A stretch of DNA of 64,000 bases from Parelaphostrongylus tenuis (Eukaryota > Nematoda > Chromadorea > Rhabditida > Metastrongylidae). The DNA lies in the NCBI GenBank assembly GCA_019055375.1, contig JAHQIW010000643.1:1-64000 (forward strand), in the 5' to 3' direction. The first letter of the stretch is position 1; each line of letters begins with the position of its first letter. Of this stretch, positions 60,301 to 64,000 are shown one piece after another. The notes beneath the pieces are model-generated. The model made no database searches and was not told the DNA's origin. It saw only the letters and a list, made by a program, of their open reading frames with translations. The position numbers and the translations under genes were made by a program.

Positions 60301-60981
60301 AAGCATTCGTGCTACAAAATACCTTTACGAGACAAGTGATCTTTTACAAATTTGTTATCGATAAGCATCTTCTGTGTCATTTGCACTTGGAGCAATCATG
60401 TTTACAGGACTCGTTTTGAGCAAGAAGAGCACATCTACTTATATGATGACGAGAACCCCTCCTACAACTTAGAACACACACTTGCTTACAGAACTGATCT
60501 CGTGAGTAACGAAGAATCATGTTGATATCTTCTTTCAACAAGATGCTCAAGACCATATAGTTTTCCAGGCACCACAAACACCGCCTGCTCCAGTTTTGAA
60601 GAGGCAAATTTTTGTGTTGAAAGTGATTGGCGCATTCACTGACGACACACCAGTTATTGTACACGGAAGAAGCGATAGCACTGTGAAGTCCATAATGCAG
60701 CAGGTATCTGCTACCATGATTGTTAAAACAATGTGCCCTCCATGTTCACAGCTCTAAATGGCCAATTTCCACACAATTTCTGTGTTTTGCGGTGGCTGAG
60801 TTCAAGTCTACAATGCTACTCATGATGAAGCAAGGACTTTCCAAAAGAAATCATTTACGAAACTGACCATTTCAAGGCACTCGTGAATGCTGGGAAAAAC
60901 GCCGACCAAGTAGACGAGTACGTCCTTGTGGAGGAATGTACACCTTCGACCACTGGAAGAGAAGATTCAGCTGAATCGAGG
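35252..60981 (+). CDS. plc-1: phospholipase C epsilon orthologue, partial
   Basis: PLC epsilon hydrolyses PIP2 to IP3 and diacylglycerol at membranes, under control of Ras/Rap-family GTPases. Main exon starts-ends: 35252-35321, 35378-35520, 37700-37837, 37901-38006, 38082-38186, 38577-38699, 38752-38827, 38923-39016, 39224-39331, 39604-39795, 40484-40606, 40784-40880, 40940-41031, 41160-41309, 41496-41682, 42427-42659, 46772-46925, 47294-47367, 47438-47562, 47637-47776, 47920-48206, 49492-49719, 50288-50398, 50475-50588, 51340-51463, 51517-51619, 51858-51967 or 51998, 52953-53101, 53182-53337, 53401-53562, 55416-55565, 57933-58013, 58103-58182, 58260-58371, 58474-58566, 58622-58734, 59094-59219, 60569-60703, 60877-60981. 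Phases agree for most joins. Exceptions are near 38.1-38.6, 39.3-39.6 and 59.2-60.6 kb. The combination of RasGEF, PLC and RA domains is diagnostic of PLC epsilon. The start codon and the last exons are not found. Confidence 0.93.
36045..36195 (-). repeat. tRNA-derived SINE, family B
   Basis: Minus strand: ACTCGGTGTGGTGTAGTGCC (box-A-like), GAGGGTAAAAACGCAGGTTG, then GTTGAACTCGCGCC (box-B-like). It lies in the plc-1 intron between 35520 and 37700. A run of about 17 C residues follows at 36335-36351. Confidence 0.55.
36547..36853 (+). repeat. tRNA-derived SINE, family A (best copy)
   Basis: Box A is in TGTGGCGCTGTGGTTAGAGG and box B in GTGGTTCGATCTCGC. The body has CAGACTTGTCTGGGAGGATA, GGCCAGATGTGCATTCAATC, GCGCATCCCTCAGGGATTGA. 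The 3' end is CTTTATCC and TTTTATCC repeats. It follows a TA microsatellite (36498-36545) directly and lies in a plc-1 intron. This copy is the clearest reference for the family. Confidence 0.85.
37172..37415 (+). mobile_element. mariner-family 5' end fragment
   Basis: Starts CGTTCCATAAGTTTTGGCAC, matching the terminal repeats of the elements at 1.62 and 9.19 kb. The internal GAGAACAAATTCACTTGCTA and CTAGTGAACCAGCATGCAAG align with the helix-turn-helix coding start in the 1.62-kb element. It is frame-shifted and has no right end. It lies in the plc-1 intron before the exon at 37700. Confidence 0.6.
39604..42659 (+). CDS. plc-1: plc-1 exons: PH-like region and start of EF-hand region
   Basis: The segments read [92 protein letters not shown] and [15 protein letters not shown]. 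This is the order found in PLC enzymes between the N-terminal extension and the EF hands. All splice joins from 39604 to 42659 are phase-consistent. An acceptor at 41159, not 41148, avoids an in-frame stop. A likely extra exon near 39.43-39.51 kb ([17 protein letters not shown]) precedes this block, but its boundaries do not phase cleanly. Confidence 0.88.
39985..40330 (-). mobile_element. mariner-type transposase N-terminal fragment
   Basis: The minus-strand ORF (40209 to 39991) reads [20 protein letters not shown] and then [20 protein letters not shown]. This is the second helix-turn-helix of mariner/SETMAR-type transposases. It lies antisense inside the plc-1 intron 39796-40483. No catalytic part or terminal repeats are visible. 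Confidence 0.7.
41735..42250. repeat. inverted pair of family-B SINEs in a plc-1 intron
   Basis: A minus-strand copy (about 41735-41940) and a plus-strand copy (about 42110-42250) face away from each other. Both have GTCAGTAGTGT, AGAGCACG, GGTTCTAGTCC (box-B-like) and a TTTTGCA tail, then an inverted ATACCCAT block. In the plus copy the T-arm GCGGG/CCCGC pairs perfectly. GTCAG/CTGAC could form a short acceptor stem, but there is no credible D or anticodon arm. Transcribed as intron, the pair could fold into a long hairpin. Confidence 0.65.
43170..44765 (-). mobile_element. Penelope-like element, minus copy (RT plus GIY-YIG)
   Basis: Minus strand, reading downward from about 44760: reverse-transcriptase pieces [60 protein letters not shown] (YxDD-type motif) and [20 protein letters not shown]. 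Then come GIY-YIG endonuclease pieces near 43.94-43.44 kb, including EVGRPLCA and [20 protein letters not shown]. The last continues to [22 protein letters not shown] followed by GIY-YIG is diagnostic of PLEs. Frame breaks show it is inactive. It sits in the 4.1-kb plc-1 intron 42660-46771. Confidence 0.85.
43250..43320 (-). ncRNA. degenerate hammerhead-like motif of the minus PLE
   Basis: Minus strand: GACCTTTCTAGACTGTGAGG, AAGCCGAGACTGGTCGAAAT, GTTAGCACTGTA. CTGTGAG lacks the A expected in CTGATGAG, so the core is damaged; the GTCGAAA half is kept. The position, downstream of the GIY-YIG domain at the element end, is where PLE hammerheads are known to lie. Confidence 0.45.
44770..46050 (+). 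mobile_element. Penelope-like element, plus copy (5'-truncated)
   Basis: Plus strand: the end of the RT ([40 protein letters not shown]), then the GIY-YIG domain in one long frame from about 45395. That frame includes [40 protein letters not shown] and [20 protein letters not shown]. It runs to a stop near 45755. The 3' region aligns with the minus copy, sharing GCATTGACT then TAAGCGGCTTAT, and TTGACCTTTCCAGGCTC. The two copies meet head to head at about 44765. The GIY-YIG frame is nearly intact, unlike the RT. Confidence 0.85.
45940..46005 (+). ncRNA. hammerhead-like motif of the plus PLE
   Basis: CTCTGAAGAAGGTGAGATTC then GTCGAAACGTTTGCCACGG. CTGAAGA fits the CUGANGA core and GAAA follows, but stem II pairs poorly and I cannot form a convincing stem I. 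It is probably a decayed hammerhead. It aligns base for base with the motif at the outer end of the minus copy. Confidence 0.45.
46772..48206 (+). CDS. plc-1: plc-1 exons: Ser-rich insert and EF-hand region
   Basis: After a 4.1-kb intron come a Ser/Thr-rich stretch ([20 protein letters not shown]) and then EF-hand-like sequence: [36 protein letters not shown] and [20 protein letters not shown]. The donor that keeps phase is at 47562 (AA|GTTGGT), giving RKELKDVFNDVL across the junction. Longer ORFs through 47893 run into intron and are not the real product. No intact calcium-binding EF loop is obvious, which is usual for PLCs. Confidence 0.85.
48370..48432 (+). repeat. tRNA-derived SINE, family A (head only)
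   Basis: CTATGGCGCAGTGATTAGAG (box A) and GGTCGATGGTTTGATTGC (box B) are recognisable. The body is missing, and mariner sequence begins soon after. Confidence 0.55.
48480..48950 (+). mobile_element. mariner-type transposase catalytic domain remnant
   Basis: Plus strand: GDEF near 48500 (catalytic Asp), [20 protein letters not shown], then [20 protein letters not shown] (second Asp site, here Asn) and [20 protein letters not shown] (third Asp region). A stop interrupts after LLVNE. It lies in the plc-1 intron 48207-49491 and is related to the remnant at 0.2-0.8 kb. Confidence 0.85.
49492..51463 (+). CDS. plc-1: plc-1 exons: catalytic X box
   Basis: Four exons (49492-49719, 50288-50398, 50475-50588, 51340-51463) encode the X half of the PLC barrel. 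[20 protein letters not shown] holds the first catalytic histidine. [20 protein letters not shown] and [12 protein letters not shown] hold the Glu/Asp calcium ligands and the second histidine. [12 protein letters not shown] and [14 protein letters not shown] complete the domain. All residues expected for an active phosphodiesterase are present. The exon opens [19 protein letters not shown], the end of the EF region. The ATG at 49258 lies in intron and is not a start. Confidence 0.95.
51517..53562 (+). CDS. plc-1: plc-1 exons: X-Y linker and start of Y box
   Basis: The linker is very acidic ([20 protein letters not shown]), then Ser/Thr-rich ([18 protein letters not shown]). The Y box opens with [19 protein letters not shown] further Ser/Pro-rich insert ([18 protein letters not shown]) follows, which suggests phosphorylation sites. 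The acidic exon has two possible donors. The stronger one (GG|GTAAGT, 51998) leaves the wrong phase for the next exon; the weaker one (ACG|GTAAAA, 51967) fits. Acidic X-Y linkers in other PLCs are known to autoinhibit the active site. Confidence 0.88.
52095..52720 (-). mobile_element. mariner-type transposase remnant
   Basis: Minus strand from about 52.7 kb: [60 protein letters not shown] and [15 protein letters not shown]. These are the catalytic and C-terminal regions of a mariner transposase in the correct order, with stops and frameshifts. It lies antisense in the plc-1 linker intron. The plus-strand ORF at 52339-52674 is its shadow. Confidence 0.8.
53990..54200 (-). repeat. tRNA-derived SINE, family B
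   Basis: Minus strand: GTCCCATAGTGCACTGTTTG, CGTTCCTGGAAAGGGTAAGA, then CGGGTTCAACTCCCG, a perfect T-arm-like hairpin with a box-B consensus. It lies in the plc-1 intron 53563-55415. Confidence 0.65.
54205..55410. other. plc-1 intron sequence, nothing recognised
   Basis: AT-rich intron. The direct repeats CGGCATTTCTCAACCTA and CAGCATTTCTCAACCTACC near 54.68 and 54.92 kb suggest a small local duplication. The ORFs of 103 and 75 codons here have no motifs and no splice support. Confidence 0.4.
55416..58182 (+). CDS. plc-1: plc-1 exons: catalytic Y box
   Basis: The exon at 55416-55565 reads [20 protein letters not shown] and ends IAYTRDH. A 2.4-kb intron holding a mariner remnant follows. Then 57933-58013 gives [20 protein letters not shown] plus CWAHGLQ, and 58103-58182 gives [20 protein letters not shown]. 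RxYP, SSNFNP, W-GxQ and ALNFQT are the classic Y-box motifs. The donor CAT|GTCAGG at 55565 restores phase, rather than the later AG|GTTTTT. Confidence 0.93.
55860..56810 (+). mobile_element. mariner-type (SETMAR-like) remnant
   Basis: Plus strand in broken frames: [35 protein letters not shown] (third catalytic Asp region), [31 protein letters not shown]. The order matches the C-terminus of mariner/SETMAR-type transposases. It is clearly a different subfamily from the remnants at 48.5 and 52.1 kb. It lies in the plc-1 Y-box intron 55566-57932. Confidence 0.75.
57125..57200 (-). ncRNA. degenerate hammerhead-like motif
   Basis: Minus strand: GTGATACTGATGCGGCTAGA then AGGCCGAAACGTATG. Stem II GGC/GCC is formed and GAAA is intact, but core position 9 is C where A is expected. 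GTGATA and TATCAT can pair as stem I, but the base before the second strand is G, which is not allowed at the cleavage site. Likely an inactive relic of a PLE-related end. Confidence 0.4.
58260..59219 (+). CDS. plc-1: plc-1 exons: end of Y box and C2 domain
   Basis: [20 protein letters not shown] ends the barrel. The C2 domain follows: [79 protein letters not shown] and [15 protein letters not shown] and RLAVCD are conserved C2 strand motifs in PLCs. Exon phases agree from 58260 to 59219. The acceptors before 58474 and 58622 are GAG-type rather than CAG but are fixed by homology. Confidence 0.9.
60569..60981 (+). CDS. plc-1: plc-1 exons: Ras-association domain (partial)
   Basis: Two exons read [36 protein letters not shown], then [20 protein letters not shown]. 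This is the beta-grasp RA fold with the typical YVLVEE strand near its end. RA domains bind GTP-loaded Ras or Rap and recruit PLC epsilon to membranes. The phase between 59219 (phase 2) and 60569 (phase 0) shows that at least one exon in 59.2-60.6 kb is missed. No later RA or terminal exon is visible before 64 kb. Confidence 0.85.
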
Positions 60982-61099
60982 GTGATAACTTCGTAATTCT
61001 TTATTCTACATATAATTATTTATTTATGATCGTTTTTCATTCAAAATAACGATATCCGTTCAAACAAAAGCATATATTCGTTTAATGGGTGTAGTTACC

Positions 61100-61560
61100 G
61101 CACCACATTATTTGAGTAGTTGTAATCTTGTCAATATATCACATAATTATTATTTGAGTCAACATGTCATGTAGTACGTTAATGGGCTCATGTACACCTC
61201 GATGCACGTTCGGCCTTGGCAGCCTCCTGTTCGGGCAAGCCTTTCGTCTTTAGCCAACCCTTGTATAAATCGTATCGTGTGTATCGTTCGGCGTCGCCTA
61301 CTTTTTTATAGGGGGTAGGAGCCCCCGAGCGGAATGGCTTAAGACGAAGGGCCTGCCCGACTAACGAGGCTGCAAGGCCGAAACACTTGTATCGTGCTGG
61401 ACAAAAGCCCATTAGCAGAATTTGATATGTTGGCTTAAATAATGATTATGAGATATATTGAACTTCGAACGTGGTTCTGATCAAACATTCGAAATAAAAG
61501 GTATAATCTTGTCAACAATTGCATTACTCAAATTGGCATTAAATAAATTCATTTCCTCGT
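61100..61560. mobile_element. foldback element with long inverted arms
   Basis: The left inner arm (61208-61249, TTCGGCCTTGGCAGCC) is inverted relative to the right inner arm (61343-61384, GGCTGCAAGGCCGAAA). Outer blocks are also inverted: ATTATTTGAGTCAACATG against TTGATATGTTGGCTTAAATAA, and GTAATCTTGTCAA against its reverse complement near 61508. Together these suggest a palindrome of about 400 bp. A minus-strand ORF (61412-61188, ending PEQEAAKAERASRCT) runs across the palindrome and is probably not a gene. No transposase was seen. Confidence 0.55.
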
Positions 61561-61564
61561 AAGA

Positions 61565-63130
61565 AATTCTTAAAGTGTTCACTGGGCTCTTGCCGTACGA
61601 AAGACACGAACAACATCACATTTTCATATACGATCGCTCATCGCTATTGTTTTTGAAGACAGAATGAAAAGACTAAGATAAGAATAACTGAGTATATTGG
61701 TGGATAGTTTGTCAGGCTCTCCTGAAATAAATGTCCGTTTATGTCTACTGAAGTGTGGTTTGAATTTCTTTCCATACTTTTTTTTCTCATAGCCTGATTG
61801 TATTCTCTGACTAAAGTCATGCGCGAAATACGATACACATCTCCACAAACACTACAGCAGACTCCATATACATGCATATGGTACTGTTCTATTATGGCCG
61901 CATCACTTGAGTCCTTCGTTGAAAACGTATTTTTTGCTTTTGCAAAGCGATTGTGTAGTCTGTCGATAGCTCAAATTAAGTGATTTCAATGGCATATTTA
62001 ATATTTCGAACAGCTTATTTTTTGAGTCGCATCAGTCAAAATAAGATTTTGTTTTGTATTCGAAAATTTCTCACTGGATAAAAGTTTTGTTGTAATGAAT
62101 TTTCATTCATTAGATGATAAACATCCTTCCGATTGTAATGGTGTATTTGGCTTTCAGAAATGACTTCTTTCCTTTTGTTTGTTTGTTTCTCAGTGGTTTT
62201 GTAGCCACCGAAAGTATATTTTGTTTCACACTCAGTGAACACTTCCTGTCGGTTAGGGTGTGTGTGCAGCTGCAATACCAATCCGCTGGCATAAATCACA
62301 TGTGGATTTTTTGATGAAAATCAGAGATCTCTCCGACGCTTCAGATTTTTTCTACATGTTCATGTGACTTGCACTGACTAATGACTGATCAATATGGGAA
62401 TGCTGAAATGGCTCGTCAACCAGGGGCCAGTATTGAGATGTCCCATCCGCATACCTGGAAATGCGTGATGGCCAGGTGCCGTCGCTGCATTGCGCGCCCT
62501 AACCTATTACAACTCACTATAAGGTCCTTTCAAAAAACCAAACACATCACGGGGATCAGCAGAAGTCAGACCATCGAATGGTCTCTAAAAGTCGGTGGCA
62601 AATGCTCTCCCCGACGAAAGACGCGTTGAAACGCCTCAAGTGTGATACATACTTTTATTTTGGCTGTTACAGCAAAATGTAAGGTGCTCTTCAGAAACTA
62701 AGTATATCGCTGGAATTGTATAGATTCAAGCTTGCTTAAGCCTTAAAACAATTTGAAAAATTGAAAAACACCTTTGTTTCTGAAGGGGTGCGGAAGATAT
62801 CGATATTTCAAATGCGTAAAACCCACCCTTCTTGTGCCAATTGCAGAGCTCTAAGAAGTTCTTTTCAAAGAGAAAGCACAATTTTTTTAATCAAAAGGAT
62901 TTGTCCTATCTAATAGTTTGAATTTTGTTATATAAAAACTTTTATAAACGAGAAATCTTCAAATGTGGAACAAAATCTCATTTTGACTGGTACGACGTTA
63001 TAGATAGGCAATATGCGAACCAAAATATATTGTCAAAATTCACTTGATTCAAGCTATCAGATAGTCATACATCGTCAGATAGCAGCAAGCAATACGCTTT
63101 TACCGAAGACCTCAAGTGGTGCCGCCATAA
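61565..63130. other. no supported gene
   Basis: No plc-1 exon, repeat or other gene is recognised. If plc-1 is intact, this is intron or 3' flank. The ORF at 62381-62629 has no motifs. Confidence 0.4.
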
Positions 63131-63144
63131 TAGAACAGTACCAT

Positions 63145-63212
63145 ACATATATGCTTGTACATATATATATATATATATATATATACACGTACATACATAC
63201 ATATAAATATAT
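63145..63212. repeat. TA microsatellite at an RTE 3' end
   Basis: Alternating AT with a few ACGT and ACAT interruptions. It directly abuts the 3' end of the minus-strand RTE fragment, so it probably represents or grew from the element's simple-repeat tail. Confidence 0.75.
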
Positions 63213-64000
63213 ATCACCTGTCACCTGTCATCCCGTTGATCGTCGAGTGACTCGAATAGGTACCAGCAACTGTTCCATTTTTCCTTATCGCGTGCAAGAG
63301 TAGCCCAGTGGGTCATCCTAGCTCTAGGGATTCGCTAAGCATCATATCCTTCTTCTATCGCTTTCGTGAAGAAATCGCACCAGAGGGTCAGTGGTCTTCC
63401 TTTAGAGCGCTTGACGTCCCGAGGAATTCAGTCGGTAACGGCTCTCGTCCATCGGTTGTCGTTGAAGCTCATCACGTGTCCGGCTCACCTTATTTTCGAT
63501 ATCCTGGCGTGTAGAACGGCGTCTCTGATTTTCGATCGTTGACGTAAGTCGGAACTTCGGATCCTTTCTCTCACTTGCGAGATACGGGATAATCCTAGCT
63601 TCGACCTTTCGACTGCGCGTTCAATAACTCCAAGTGGTCTTTCATCCTGCTTACGTAGCGACCAGGTTTCTCCTGCATACGTTAGAGCAGGGATGATTGT
63701 CGAGTCGAAAAGGTGGGCACGGAGCTGGATGTTCTTTGTCCTCCTCACTACATCTTCGATGCTCTTTATCGCTCTCGAAGCCGCTCGTTTCCTCCTGCTC
63801 AACTCTGGAGCTAGATCGTTCATTATGTTGATCTCACGACCTAAATGGACGTAACTGGAGCATTCGGAGATTGTCGATCCGTTAAGCGTCAATGGGGCGT
63901 TCGAAACCCATCCGTTCCTCATGAACATCGTTTTTGTTGGATTTAGTTGAACACAAATCTTTCCGCAGGCTTTATCGAAATTGATCAACATTCGTTGCGC
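63213..64000 (-). mobile_element. RTE-clade retrotransposon fragment, runs off the window
   Basis: The minus-strand ORF from 63991 to 63485 is open for 168 codons: FDKACGKICVQLNPTKTMFM, SSYVHLGREINIMNDLAPEL, SIEDVVRRTKNIQLRAHLFD and IRSSDLRQRSKIRDAVLHAR. This is the C-terminal part of the RTE reverse-transcriptase ORF. It is the least decayed RTE copy in the window and continues beyond position 64000. The 3' tail down to 63213 matches those at 11.16 and 14.46 kb. Confidence 0.92.

Noticed and set aside
61188..61412. 74-codon ORF as a protein gene
   Set aside because: It spans a palindromic foldback; coding appearance is likely a by-product of GC-rich arms.
1..64000. CRISPR arrays, operons with ribosome binding sites, riboswitches
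   Set aside because: None seen; spliced genes and eukaryotic retroelements show that this is nematode nuclear DNA.

Overview
This is a window of nuclear genomic DNA from a nematode, most likely a strongylid such as a hookworm. The evidence is small exons with nematode-type splice sites, one long intron-rich gene, and a dense load of RTE-clade retrotransposons, Penelope-like elements (PLEs), mariner remnants and tRNA-derived SINEs. The species assignment is inference; no search was run.

One gene dominates: the plc-1 orthologue (phospholipase C epsilon) on the + strand. It reads from about 35.25 kb to 60.98 kb in roughly 38 exons that I joined by splice site and phase. Domain order is RasGEF (CDC25), PH-like, EF-hand region, catalytic X box, acidic and Ser/Thr-rich linker, catalytic Y box, C2, and a Ras-association (RA) domain. 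Both X-box catalytic histidines are present. The 5' start is not resolved: candidate exons lie at 33.7-34.5 kb and possibly 25.5 and 17.3 kb. The 3' end is not found before the window ends. One conserved RasGEF exon carries an extra base, which is either an assembly error or a real lesion.

Layout. 0-9 kb: mariner remnants, terminal-inverted-repeat (TIR) elements and a composite tRNA-like repeat family. 9.2-16.5 kb: a mariner copy and RTE reverse-transcriptase fragments in both orientations. 17-32 kb: mostly unassigned sequence with a few exon-like segments on both strands and scattered SINEs. 32.4-33.1 kb: a SINE interrupted by an inverted pair of about 270-bp units, each with a hammerhead ribozyme motif. 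33.6-61 kb: plc-1, whose introns host PLEs, mariners and SINEs. 61-64 kb: a foldback element, then an RTE fragment that runs off the right edge.

The most interesting feature is the 32.45-33.04 kb insertion. It looks like a retrozyme (a small non-autonomous element built around a self-cleaving hammerhead) inserted as a minus/plus head-to-head pair with an 8-bp target duplication. A PLE pair with the same minus/plus arrangement, with hammerhead-like motifs at its two outer ends, sits in a plc-1 intron at 43.2-46.0 kb. This suggests, as inference, that PLE machinery mobilises the small element.
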